DNA of 64,000 nucleotides, from positions 6,885,001 to 6,949,000 of the forward strand of contig NZ_BAAAWU010000001.1 of the NCBI RefSeq assembly GCF_039535235.1, read 5' to 3'. The position numbers and the translations under genes were made by a program. Each line of letters begins with the position of its first letter. The first letter of the stretch is position 1. The notes under the pieces were generated by a model. It did no database searches. It was not told the origin of the DNA and saw only the letters and a list, made by a program, of their open reading frames with translations. Below are positions 1 to 7,714 of the stretch, piece after piece. This DNA is from Streptomyces roseoviridis (lineage in GTDB: Bacteria; Actinomycetota; Actinomycetes; Streptomycetales; Streptomycetaceae).

Positions 1-934
1 TCGGCTGGCCCTCGGCGTCGGTGCCGCCGAGGGCACGCCAGCTGCTGGCGTCGGCGCCGATGATGTTGACCAGCTCGACGATGTCCTCGATGGGCCGGCC
101 CACGGCGGCGGCACGCAGGGTGGTCTCCGCCTGGTGCATGTCGTAGCCCGACTCGTTGAGCAGGGCCACCAGTTGGCGCACCTCGTCGAGGGGACGGGAG
201 ACGGCGGCGGCACGGAGCGCCACGTCGGCGGGGCTGGACAGCTCGCCGGTCTCCGTGAGGCGGGCGACCAGCGCCGCCACCTCCGGCACCGGCCGTTCGG
301 TCGCCGCCGCCCACAGGAGGGTGCGGATCGCCTCCTCGCCGTTCTCGGCGGAGGCCGCTGCCGAGGCCGCCGCCGAGACCGCCGCCGGGGCTTCCGCGGA
401 CGCCTCGGCCGGGGCCGCCGCCACGGGGTCCGCCGGGACCGTTTCCGGAGCGTCCGCCCACGCGCCGGCCGGGGTCTCGGCCGGCGGGTCGGCGGGGACC
501 GCCGCCGGAACCGCCGCGGGGGCTGTGGCCGGGGGCTCGGCCGGTTCGGCCGGGGGTTCGGCCGGGACCGGTGACGGGGCCTCCGCCCACGGGTCGGCGG
601 GAGCCGCCGCCGGGGGCTCGGCCGGTTCGGCCGGGGGTTCGGCCCGGACCGGTGCCGGAGGTGCCGGCCACGCGTCCGCCGGGACCGCCGCCGATGCCTG
701 CGGCACGGCGCCGGCCGGGGTGCCGGTCGGCGCGCCCGCGACGTGCGGTGGGGCGAAGGGCGGCTTGGCGTCGGAGTGCCGCTCGGGCGCGGCTATGGGC
801 TGCGAGTCGAGGACGGGCGGCGCGGTGCGATCCGGGAGACGGCCCGCGAGAGGTGGGAGGTCGGGCCCTGGGGTGGTGTCCCGGGTCCCCGCGTCGTCGT
901 CCGCCACATTGCTTTCGAAGGGGTCGGGGGTCAT
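1..934 (-). CDS. Pro/Ala-rich protein with C-terminal helical repeats, partial (runs off left edge)
   Basis: This open frame runs leftward from an ATG at 934 to the window edge without a stop, so 311 residues are visible and the C-terminus is missing. GGAG lies 9 bases before this ATG. An in-frame ATG at 949 is possible but has no ribosome-binding site. The first about 35 residues are polar and acidic. Residues of about 35-200 form a low-complexity Pro/Ala/Glu linker that contains a tandem duplicated stretch (AEPPAEPAEPP twice). After it come about three helical repeats of 35-40 residues with the pattern LRAAAxxRPxxEVxxLVxLL, for example around LRAAAVSRPLDEVRQLVALL and LRAAAVGRPIEDIVELVNII. 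I do not recognise a named family. The layout (disordered linker plus helical repeats) suggests a protein-interaction or regulatory role, which is inference. It is transcribed divergently from the gene at 1379. Confidence 0.75.
   Translation of the reverse strand, partial: MTPDPFESNVADDDAGTRDTTPGPDLPPLAGRLPDRTAPPVLDSQPIAAPERHSDAKPPFAPPHVAGAPTGTPAGAVPQASAAVPADAWPAPPAPVRAEPPAEPAEPPAAAPADPWAEAPSPVPAEPPAEPAEPPATAPAAVPAAVPADPPAETPAGAWADAPETVPADPVAAAPAEASAEAPAAVSAAASAAASAENGEEAIRTLLWAAATERPVPEVAALVARLTETGELSSPADVALRAAAVSRPLDEVRQLVALLNESGYDMHQAETTLRAAAVGRPIEDIVELVNIIGADASSWRALGGTDAEGQP
531..644. repeat. Direct repeat of 33 bp with 81-bp period inside the Pro/Ala linker
   Basis: The same 33 bases occur at 531-563 and 612-644, an offset of 81 bp or 27 codons. 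The repeat keeps the reading frame of the leftward gene, so it duplicates the AEPPAEPAEPP segment of the linker. It looks like an in-frame slippage or unequal-crossover duplication and probably varies in length between strains. Confidence 0.8.
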
Positions 935-1199
935 GATGCGGTGCTCCATTCGTGGACACCGGTGAGGCGGTCCACCGTGTTGGATCATGACGCGCAGAGG
1001 AGCGCGTTCATCACCACTAGGGGGCAGGCGCCCGAGCTGCGCCATCCGGGACCGCCCTCGCTTGGGCCGACGGAGCGAATAATCACCCTCCTGACCTGCG
1101 CGGGCCCTCGACGCCGAGGGGCCGCGCGAAGGAATGCCGTGGTCCTCGCCCGGACCGGCGCGCGTCCATGGCGTCACCCGGCCGCCACTGGTGCACTGC

Positions 1200-1368
1200 T
1201 GGCACCAAGTGGTGCCACTCGGTGGCGCCATACGGTTCGCGGGGGAGGGTGGTGCCAGAGTGACCCGGCAGCATTCTCCGGGTGTTTTTGCAGGTCGGAG
1301 GGGGCGGGCGAGAAGTTCACCCGCGACGTGCGCCGAGCGGGCTTGCGGATGGCGCCATAGTGGTGCCA
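1200..1368. promoter_or_regulatory. Array of six TGGYRCCA boxes, probable operator of the RHH regulator
   Basis: The intergenic region 950-1378 has six copies of TGGYRCCA: 1200-1207 (TGGCACCA), 1210-1217 (TGGTGCCA), 1223-1230 (TGGCGCCA), 1250-1257 (TGGTGCCA), 1350-1357 (TGGCGCCA) and 1361-1368 (TGGTGCCA). The first two form an 8-bp inverted repeat with a 2-bp centre. The last pair lies 10 bp before the start codon at 1379. Ribbon-helix-helix proteins typically bind tandem or inverted short boxes and repress their own promoters. The only DNA-binding protein next to the array is the RHH protein at 1379, so autoregulation is the simplest reading. That is inference. Confidence 0.6.
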
Positions 1369-1372
1369 TGAT
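1343..1372 (+). promoter_or_regulatory. Possible promoter for a leaderless transcript of the RHH gene
   Basis: TTGCGG at 1343-1348 and CATGAT at 1367-1372 are spaced by 18 bp, with the start codon at 1379, seven bases after the -10-like hexamer. No Shine-Dalgarno sequence precedes the ATG. This fits a leaderless message, which is common in actinomycetes. Two TGGYRCCA boxes fill the spacer, where a bound repressor would block RNA polymerase. Confidence 0.35.
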
Positions 1373-1378
1373 GACGTC

Positions 1379-1897
1379 ATGGACCTCACCCCGTATGTCG
1401 ACACTCTCCGCCGCGAACTCGCGGTCGCCGCCGAAGCCGGTGGCGAGGAAGCGCGCGAGCTGGCCGAGCGGCTGACCGCTCCTCTGGAGTCGGCGGCGCG
1501 GCTGACGATGCTCAACGTGTTGTCCGCCGCGACGGACGAGATCACCCGTGAGCTCGCGCCCGGTTCGGTCGACGTACGGCTGCGCGGGCTCGACCCCGAC
1601 TTCGTGGTGACACCGCCGCCCGGTGGCGGCACCGACCCGCTGGAGCCGGACACGCGCGCCGAGCCGCCGGCGGTCCCGGCGCTCACCAAGGACGAGGAGG
1701 GCGGCACCGCCCGCGTGAACCTGCGCCTGCCGGCCCACCTCAAGGCCAGGGCCGAGGAAGCGGCGAGCATCGAGGGCCTGTCGGTCAACGCCTGGCTGGT
1801 GCGCGCCGTGGCGGCCGCCGTCGAGGGCGGCACCCGCCCCCGTACGGCCGAGAAGCCCAGGACCGTCGGACAGAGCATCACCGGCTGGGTGCGCTAG
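1379..1897 (+). CDS. HicB-like ribbon-helix-helix regulator
   Basis: The protein has 172 residues. The N-terminal about 75 residues are helical and end in a short beta-like stretch (VDVRLRGLDPDFVV). After a Pro-rich linker, residues of about 110-150 read TARVNLRLPAHLKARAEEAA followed by LSVNAWLVRAV, a clear ribbon-helix-helix DNA-binding fold of the kind found in HicB antitoxins. No HicA-like toxin ORF lies on either side, so this is more likely a stand-alone repressor than half of a toxin-antitoxin pair. Its neighbours downstream are a DUF4097 protein and a DrrAB-type exporter in the same direction, which it may control together with its own gene through the boxes at 1200-1368. The start was chosen because the boxes and promoter-like hexamers end just before it. 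Confidence 0.85.
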   Translation: MDLTPYVDTLRRELAVAAEAGGEEARELAERLTAPLESAARLTMLNVLSAATDEITRELAPGSVDVRLRGLDPDFVVTPPPGGGTDPLEPDTRAEPPAVPALTKDEEGGTARVNLRLPAHLKARAEEAASIEGLSVNAWLVRAVAAAVEGGTRPRTAEKPRTVGQSITGWVR

Positions 1898-2046
1898 CGC
1901 CGCGCCCGGCCGGGGCCGCACCGGCACCGCCTCGACCGCGGCGCTCGACCCGCGGCCCTCACGGCGCCGCACACCCGCCGCGCGTCACCCCCCCATCACG
2001 TCCCACCAGCGGGGACGCCCCCAAGACCCAGGAGGACGGGACAGCC

Positions 2047-2889
2047 ATGCCTACATTCGACACTCCCGAAGCGATCTCGGCCACGGCACGCGTGGAGGCC
2101 GGTTCCATCCAGTTCGTCGCGGGCGACCGCACCGACACCGTCGTCGAGGTGCACCCGCGCAATCCGAAGAAGGACCTGGACGTGCGGACCGCCGGCCAGA
2201 CCGAGGTCTCGTACGCCGGCGGACTGCTCACCATCAGGACGCCCAAGACCAGCCTGTTCGGCCGTACGGGTGTGGTCGACGTGACGGTCGAACTGCCCGC
2301 GGGCTCGCGGATCGAGCTCACCGGCGCCTGGACCCAGGTGCTCGGCGAGGGTCCGCTCGGTGAGGTCCGGGTGAAGACCTCGTCCGGCGACGCCCGTTTC
2401 GACACCACCGGCCCCCTGCACCTCACCGCCTCGCACGGCTCGATCACCGTGGACCGGGTCGAGGGCCCGGCCGAGATCACCACCAGCTCCGGCAGCGTGC
2501 GCGTCGGTCTCCTCGACGGCCCCGCCGTCCTGAAGAACTCGCACGGCACCACGACCGTCGGCGCCGTCACCGGCGAACTGCGGGTGAGCGGCGCCCACGG
2601 CGACATCGAGATCGGCCGCGCCGAGGACTCGGTCACCGCGACCACCGCCCACGGCGCCCTGCGCCTCGGTGAAGTGGCCTCCGGGAACGTCCAGTTGGAG
2701 ACCAGCTACGGAGCCATCGAGGTCGGCGTCCGCCAGGGCACCGCCGCCTGGCTCGACGTCAGCGCGGGCACCGGACAGGTGCGCAACGGGCTCGATGCCA
2801 CCGAGGCCCCGGAGGCGACCGAGGAGACCGTACGGGTCCGCGCCCGCACCCGGCACGGCAACATCGACATCCGCCGCGCCAAGGTCTGA
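2047..2889 (+). CDS. DUF4097 family beta-strand repeat protein
   Basis: The protein has 280 residues, no signal peptide and no membrane segment. From residue 45 onward it consists of short beta repeats with alternating polar and hydrophobic residues and recurring motifs such as TSSGDARF, ASHGSITV, TSSGSVRV and GAHGDIEI. This is the pattern of the DUF4097 (putative adhesin) family, which folds as a right-handed beta solenoid. Function is unknown. In actinomycetes such genes often sit next to ABC exporters, as here, where the ATPase gene follows at 3020. A strong ribosome-binding site (AGGAGG) precedes the ATG. The gene is probably cotranscribed with the regulator upstream and the exporter downstream, given same-strand spacing of about 130-150 bp. 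Confidence 0.85.
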   Translation: MPTFDTPEAISATARVEAGSIQFVAGDRTDTVVEVHPRNPKKDLDVRTAGQTEVSYAGGLLTIRTPKTSLFGRTGVVDVTVELPAGSRIELTGAWTQVLGEGPLGEVRVKTSSGDARFDTTGPLHLTASHGSITVDRVEGPAEITTSSGSVRVGLLDGPAVLKNSHGTTTVGAVTGELRVSGAHGDIEIGRAEDSVTATTAHGALRLGEVASGNVQLETSYGAIEVGVRQGTAAWLDVSAGTGQVRNGLDATEAPEATEETVRVRARTRHGNIDIRRAKV

Positions 2890-3019
2890 GCCCTCGCCCT
2901 CCGGGCCCGACCGCCCTCCTCCTCGCCCTCGGGGACCGACCGCCCCCTCCTCATCCCTCTCTCCTTCGCCGCCTGCCGCCCCCAGTCCCTGCCATCTCAC
3001 CTCCGAACGGGAGGACTCC

Positions 3020-4087
3020 ATGCCTTCTTCTGTCATGTCCATGTCGAACGCAGTGGCCGAACACCCGGCGCCGGTCGCCGTCTCGGCCGTCGGCCTGCGC
3101 AAGTCCTACGGTGACAAGACCGTCCTCGACGGCGTCGACCTGCGGATCCCGGCCGGATCCGTGTTCGCCCTGCTCGGCCCGAACGGCGCCGGCAAGACCA
3201 CCGCCGTCAAGATCCTCTCCACCCTCATCGCCGCCGACGGCGGCCAGGCCCAGGTCGCGGGCCACGACCTCGACCACGACCCGCAGGCGGTGCGGGCCGC
3301 GATCGGCGTCACCGGACAGTTCTCCGCCGTGGACGGCCTCATCACCGGCGAGGAGAACATGCTCCTCATGGCCGACCTGCACCACCTGTCGAAGCGCGAG
3401 GGACGGCGGGTCGCCGCCGAGCTGCTCGAACGCTTCGACCTCACCGCAGCGGCGAAGAAGCCCGCCTCCACCTATTCGGGCGGCATGAAGCGCCGGCTCG
3501 ACATCGCCATGACGCTGGTGGGCGGTCCGCGGATCATCTTCCTCGACGAACCGACGACCGGCCTCGACCCGCGCTCCCGCCACACCATGTGGGGCATCAT
3601 CCGCGAACTGGTCGCCGACGGCGTGACGGTCTTCCTCACCACCCAGTACCTGGAGGAGGCCGACCAGCTCGCCGACCGCATCGCGGTCCTGAACAACGGC
3701 CGGATCGCCGCCGAGGGCACTCCCGGCGAACTCAAGCGCCTCGTCCCGGGCGGCCACGTCCGGCTCCGCTTCGCCGACCCGGCCGCCTACCGGTCCGCCG
3801 CCGCCGCACTGGCAGAGGCCGCGCGCGACGACGAGGCGCTGACGCTGCAGCTCCCCAGCGACGGCAGCCAGCGCGAACTGCGCGCGATCCTCGACTGGCT
3901 GGACTCCACGGGCGTCGAGGCGGACGAACTCACCGTGCACACCCCCGACCTCGACGACGTCTTCTTCGCCCTCACCGGCTCCCAGCAGCCCCAGCCCCAG
4001 CCTCAGCCCCAGCCCCAACGGCCCCACCCGACCGGCCGGTCCGACCGGCCCGGCCCCTTTGACCAGCCGAAGGAGACCGTGCGATGA
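3020..4087 (+). CDS. ABC transporter ATP-binding protein, DrrA-type
   Basis: The protein has 355 residues from the ATG at 3020, which is preceded by GGGAGGA. Longer frames upstream overlap the DUF4097 gene and look non-coding. Motifs: Walker A GPNGAGKTT, signature YSGGMKRRL, Walker B IIFLDEPTTGLDPRSR, and an H-loop region changed to TTQYLEEA, a glutamine in place of the switch histidine that is typical of the daunorubicin-resistance DrrA subfamily. A C-terminal domain of about 100 residues (DDVFFALTG) also matches DrrA proteins. The last 35 residues are a low-complexity QPQPQ-repeat tail. It should pair with the permease whose start overlaps its stop (ATGA at 4084). Role: energising export of a drug or lipid; the substrate is unknown. 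Confidence 0.9.
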   Translation: MPSSVMSMSNAVAEHPAPVAVSAVGLRKSYGDKTVLDGVDLRIPAGSVFALLGPNGAGKTTAVKILSTLIAADGGQAQVAGHDLDHDPQAVRAAIGVTGQFSAVDGLITGEENMLLMADLHHLSKREGRRVAAELLERFDLTAAAKKPASTYSGGMKRRLDIAMTLVGGPRIIFLDEPTTGLDPRSRHTMWGIIRELVADGVTVFLTTQYLEEADQLADRIAVLNNGRIAAEGTPGELKRLVPGGHVRLRFADPAAYRSAAAALAEAARDDEALTLQLPSDGSQRELRAILDWLDSTGVEADELTVHTPDLDDVFFALTGSQQPQPQPQPQPQRPHPTGRSDRPGPFDQPKETVR

Positions 4088-4872
4088 GCTCCCTGTCCCT
4101 CGCCGTGCGCGACTCGTCCACCATGCTGCGCCGCAACCTCCTGCACGCCCGGCGCTATCCCTCCCTCACCCTGAACCTGCTGCTCACCCCGATCGCACTC
4201 CTGCTGCTGTTCGTCTACGTCTTCGGCGACGTGATGAGCGCGGGCATCGGCGGCGGGGCGGACCGCTCCGCGTACATCGCCTATCTCGTACCGGGCCTCG
4301 TGCTGATGACCATCAGCAGCACCACCATCGGCACCGCGGTCTCCGTCTCCAACGACATGACCGAGGGCATCGTCGCCCGCTTCCGCACCATGGCGATCCA
4401 CCGCGGTTCCGTGCTCATCGGACACGTCGTCGGCAGCGTGGTCCAGTCGGTCATCAGCGTGGTGCTCGTCGGAGCCGTCGCCGTCGGCATCGGCTTCCGC
4501 TCCACCGACGCCACCGCCCTGGAGTGGATCGCGGCCTTCGGGCTCCTCGCCGCGTTCGCCCTGGCCCTCACCTGGATCGCGGTCGGCATGGGCATGGTCA
4601 GTCCCAACGCCGAGGCCGCCAGCAACAACGCGCTGCCGATGGTGTTCCTCCCGCTCATCTCCAGCACCTTCGTGCCCGTCGACGCGATGCCGGGCTGGTT
4701 CCAGCCGATCGCCGCGTACCAGCCCTTCACCCCCGCCATCGAGACCCTGCGCGGACTGCTCCTCGGCACGGAGATCGGCCACAACGGATGGCTCGCGGCC
4801 GGCTGGTGCCTGGGGCTGACCGTGCTCGGCTTCCTCTGGTCGAAGGCGGTCTTCGACCGCGACCCGAGGTAA
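4084..4872 (+). CDS. ABC-2 type transporter permease, DrrB-type
   Basis: The protein has 262 residues with about six hydrophobic segments, starting with LTLNLLLTPIALLLLFVYVF. It has the ABC2_membrane layout of DrrB proteins, including PGLVLMTISSTTIGTAVSVSN and the amphipathic stretch NDMTEGIVARFRTMAI. The ATG overlaps the ATPase stop by four bases, which implies translational coupling and a two-gene exporter. A 10-bp stem-loop follows at 4893-4929. The substrate cannot be read from sequence. Confidence 0.9.
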   Translation: MSSLSLAVRDSSTMLRRNLLHARRYPSLTLNLLLTPIALLLLFVYVFGDVMSAGIGGGADRSAYIAYLVPGLVLMTISSTTIGTAVSVSNDMTEGIVARFRTMAIHRGSVLIGHVVGSVVQSVISVVLVGAVAVGIGFRSTDATALEWIAAFGLLAAFALALTWIAVGMGMVSPNAEAASNNALPMVFLPLISSTFVPVDAMPGWFQPIAAYQPFTPAIETLRGLLLGTEIGHNGWLAAGWCLGLTVLGFLWSKAVFDRDPR

Positions 4873-4892
4873 CCGCCGACGGCGGCCGCCAG

Positions 4893-4929
4893 GGCGGCGT
4901 ACTCCGGCCTCAGGTCGGCGTACGCCGCC
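4893..4929. terminator. Stem-loop downstream of the DrrAB-type operon
   Basis: GGCGGCGTAC (4893-4902) pairs with GTACGCCGCC (4920-4929), a perfect 10-bp stem with a 17-base loop and no T tract. It lies 20 bp after the permease stop. The rest of the 312-bp gap 4873-5184 shows no convincing gene. Confidence 0.5.
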
Positions 4930-5184
4930 CCGCCCGCGTTCACCGTCACGGGGACCGGGGCTGCGTCAGACGGACGTACGACGGGGCACAGCGGGCGGGG
5001 ACCGGAGGGCGACGGAGGGGAGTTCCCTGCGCGTTCTCGCCGTGGACGGGGCGCCGCGGCCATCGGACGCGGCAGGCCACGCACCGGCCGACGGCCCCGG
5101 GGCCCGTTCGCCCCGGCATCCGCTACCCGTACGGAGGAGTGTGCCGCCGGAGCGGGAGCCACCCCCGGGGTTACGGTCGACGGC

Positions 5185-6387
5185 ATGGATGGTGATCGCC
5201 GGAGCGGCTGGGCGCGGTGTCTGCTCGCGGGAGCGGTGTTCGCGGTGTGCATGGCCGGCACGACGTTGCCGACGCCGCTCTACCCGCTCTACGAGGAGAA
5301 GTTCGGCTTCTCCGAGCTGACCGTGACGGTCGTCTACGCGGTGTACGCATTCGGGGTCATCGCCGTCCTGCTCCTCGCCGGCAACGCCTCGGACACCGTC
5401 GGCAGGCGTCCGGCTCTGCTGTGGGGACTCGGCTTCGCGGCGGCGAGCGCCGGCTGCTTCCTCGCCGCCGACGCCCTCGGCTGGCTCTACGCGGGCCGGC
5501 TGCTGTCGGGTCTGTCGGCGGGGCTGTTCACCGGGGCGGCCACCGCGTACGTCATGGAGCTCGCCCCGCCGGGCGGCGCTCCCCGGGCGACGTTCGTGGC
5601 GACGGCCGCCAACATGGGCGGCCTGGGCTGCGGGCCCCTGCTGGCGGGTCTGCTCGCCGAGTACGCTCCCCAACCGCTGCGCCTGGCCTTCGTGGTCCAC
5701 CTGGTGCTGGTGGCGGCCTCGGTCCTCGTCCTGCTGCGCCTCCCGGAGACGGTGGCGGCGCCTGACCGCCGGCCCCTGACCGCCGTACGCCCCCGGCGCC
5801 CGGCGCTTCCTCCGCGGGCCAGGGCCGTGTTCGTGCCGGCGGCGATCGCGTCCTTCGTGGGCTTCGCCCTGTTCGGCGTGTTCACCTCGGTCAGCCCCGC
5901 CTTCCTGGCGCGCTTCCTCCACGTCGACAACCACGCCGTCAGCGGCCTGGTGGTCGCCCTGGCCTTCTTCGCCTCGACGGCCGGCCAACTGGCCGTCGAC
6001 CGCGTCGGGGTGAGGCGCTCCCTGCCCCTCGGCTGCGCCGTCCTCTTCGCCGGTCTGCTCCTCCTGGCGGCCGCCCTCCACACCGACCTCCTCGCCCTCG
6101 TCGTCCTGTCCGCCCTCGTCGGCGGCGTCGGACAGGGCCTCGCCTTCCGCGCGGCCCTCGGCGGCGTCGCCGCGGCCGCGCCGGCAGACCGGCGGGCCGC
6201 CGTCATCTCGACCCTCTTCGTCGTCGCGTACACGGGCATCTCGATCCCGGTGATCGGCGTCGGGCTGCTGGCCGGTCCCCTCGGCCTCGAAGGGGCGGGC
6301 CAGGTGTTCATCGCCTGCATGCTCCTCCTCGTCGCCGCGGCCGCCGTCTACCTCCTGCGACGACCGGTGCCGGCGCGGCGCGACTGA
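5185..6387 (+). CDS. MFS transporter
   Basis: The protein has 400 residues with about twelve hydrophobic segments. The MFS motif A region is ASDTVGRRPALL between segments 2 and 3, and a proline/glycine-rich motif-C-like stretch follows (AANMGGLGCGPLLAGLLAEY). The N-terminus (TTLPTPLYPLYEEKFGFS) is typical of the drug or sugar efflux MFS subgroup common in Streptomyces. The ribosome-binding site before the ATG is weak, and an ATG further in (5250 region) is an alternative. It stands alone and is not obviously tied to the biosynthetic cluster. The substrate is unknown. Confidence 0.85.
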   Translation: MDGDRRSGWARCLLAGAVFAVCMAGTTLPTPLYPLYEEKFGFSELTVTVVYAVYAFGVIAVLLLAGNASDTVGRRPALLWGLGFAAASAGCFLAADALGWLYAGRLLSGLSAGLFTGAATAYVMELAPPGGAPRATFVATAANMGGLGCGPLLAGLLAEYAPQPLRLAFVVHLVLVAASVLVLLRLPETVAAPDRRPLTAVRPRRPALPPRARAVFVPAAIASFVGFALFGVFTSVSPAFLARFLHVDNHAVSGLVVALAFFASTAGQLAVDRVGVRRSLPLGCAVLFAGLLLLAAALHTDLLALVVLSALVGGVGQGLAFRAALGGVAAAAPADRRAAVISTLFVVAYTGISIPVIGVGLLAGPLGLEGAGQVFIACMLLLVAAAAVYLLRRPVPARRD

Positions 6388-6518
6388 ACGGCCCGACCGC
6401 CTCCCGCCTCCCGCCGCCCGCCCGTTCGCCGAGGGCCCGCGGGCTCGTAGGGGGTGGCGGTCCCGGTCCTGTCCGGCGACGCTCGCCCAGGGGAAGGCGG
6501 ACGGCCGGGGAGACCCCG

Positions 6519-6908
6519 TCAGCCGGAAGTGAAGAGGCCGCCGGGTACGTCGTCCAGCACGAAGCCGTTGTCGAGGCGGACCCGGACCGTCACGCGGGGG
6601 CCCTGCTCCTGGAAGGCGCGCCACTCCGTCTCCAGAGAGGCGACCTCCTGCTTCAGCCGCTCCCGGCTGGCCGGAGGCATCTGGGGGCCGTAGTCGTCGA
6701 GCAGCGACTTGAGCCGGACGTACTCGCGCACCTCCTGGGGCTGCTCCCGCTCGCTCACGCGCTCCACGAGGCCCTCGACGCCGGCCGCCAGCGCCAGCGA
6801 ACCGGCGACGGCCTCCTTCTCCGCGGGGGACCCTTCGGCCAGGGTGACCGATCCGGTCAGCACGAGGTCGGTCACCAGCCTCACCCGTCGGCCCGTGGTG
6901 AGCGTCAT
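6519..6908 (-). CDS. Small conserved-looking hypothetical protein
   Basis: The protein has 129 residues from the ATG at 6908, preceded by GAAGAAGGG. The frame is open further upstream, but that part has poor codon bias and crosses a promoter-like region. The sequence is a mixed alpha/beta soluble protein (start MTLTTGRRVRLVTDLVLTGS; end LDNGFVLDDVPGGLFTSG) with a central charged helix (PASRERLKQEVASLETEW). I see no signal peptide or catalytic motif and do not recognise a family. It is transcribed toward the MFS gene. Confidence 0.6.
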   Translation of the reverse strand: MTLTTGRRVRLVTDLVLTGSVTLAEGSPAEKEAVAGSLALAAGVEGLVERVSEREQPQEVREYVRLKSLLDDYGPQMPPASRERLKQEVASLETEWRAFQEQGPRVTVRVRLDNGFVLDDVPGGLFTSG

Positions 6909-7148
6909 CGGCGCTGCCCTTCTTCCGGTCGGTCGCTCGGGCCACCAGGGTAGTGCGCTGTCGTGCCCGCTCCCGGGCACCGGGGAGCGCACCCGGCCGC
7001 CTCCGGTCGGCCGGTACCGGGTCGCCAGGCAGCCTACGCCGAACCCCCACGGGATATGCCACGTACAACTCGAGGATGGCCGGAAACGATTCTTCGGTGG
7101 TGGACGTGGATGTCGGAGCAAGTGTTTCCTGCATGCGGCGGGGGTCAC

Positions 7149-7178
7149 TTGACACTCGTCAGAAACATGAACTAGAAC
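7149..7178 (+). promoter_or_regulatory. Candidate sigma-70 (HrdB-type) promoter
   Basis: TTGACA (7149-7154) is a perfect -35 hexamer. TAGAAC (7173-7178) follows after an 18-bp spacer in an unusually AT-rich patch for this genome. It points rightward into the long gap before the response regulator at 7715, so that message would have a leader of about 530 bases. Confidence 0.45.
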
Positions 7179-7408
7179 CTCCTAGGCTCGATCTTCAGTG
7201 CCGAGAGTCGTCCATGTCCTTGACGATTTCTTGATCACCGGACAGAGCCGCTCGTCCCCGAGAATCACGCATGAGTCAGGGCCGGAAACGCTTTACGCCG
7301 ACATGTGACGGACGACGCTTCCCGAGCGTCCGCGGCGCCGCTTTCCGGCCGATGGTGAGGCCCGCTCCCCGGAGCGGTGAGTGACACGACCCGTGAGTTG
7401 AGGCGTAG

Positions 7409-7526
7409 AACAAGGGGGAAGAACGCAGATGCTGACCAGAGCGGTGCACCGAGGATCCACACCCCGGACCTGTGCGGCGCCGACGGGCGGCTGTAGACCG
7501 GCGCGGCCGTAGACCATCCCCTTGTT
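7409..7526 (+). promoter_or_regulatory. Long-range inverted repeat enclosing a small ORF in the regulator leader
   Basis: AACAAGGGG (7409-7417) is perfectly complementary to CCCCTTGTT (7518-7526). The left arm holds the ribosome-binding site of the small ORF 7429-7512 and the right arm lies just after its stop. Pairing would hide that ribosome-binding site. The stem is only 9 bp with a 100-base loop, so a regulatory role is speculative. Confidence 0.3.
7429..7512 (+). CDS. Possible 27-residue leader peptide
   Basis: A short ORF (start MLTRAVHRGSTPR, end PARP) has a strong AAGGGGGAA ribosome-binding site 6-10 bases ahead of its ATG. It lies between the candidate promoter at 7149 and the response regulator at 7715. 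It is Arg-rich, with no homology I can name. It could be a translated leader, a regulatory uORF or chance. The remaining part of the gap 6909-7714 shows nothing else convincing. Confidence 0.3.
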   Translation: MLTRAVHRGSTPRTCAAPTGGCRPARP

Positions 7527-7714
7527 CGCGCTGTTCGCGGTGCGGGATCTCGGTACGAGCGTGGTAGCGCCGGAGCGTGGTCTGTTCCGGTGCCGTCGGC
7601 GCACGGCCGGGCGCAGGTCACCGGTACGGCGATCAGACGGTTGGAACTCGGTACGGCGACGATCTCGACCGCGCCGAGGGAGGCTTCCAGCTACCCCCAC
7701 GGAGGCGGAACACG

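Noticed and set aside
134..1360. Several plus-strand frames in the first 1.3 kb
   Set aside because: They are Gly/Arg or Ala/Gly low-complexity shadows of the leftward partial gene 1-934 or run through the operator region.
1379..1897. HicAB toxin-antitoxin system
   Set aside because: Only the HicB-like RHH part is present. No HicA-size ORF flanks it, so I kept it as a stand-alone regulator.
4281..5261. Minus-strand frame across the permease end and the following gap
   Set aside because: Most of it is antisense to the permease. The part in the gap has no ribosome-binding site or recognisable domain.
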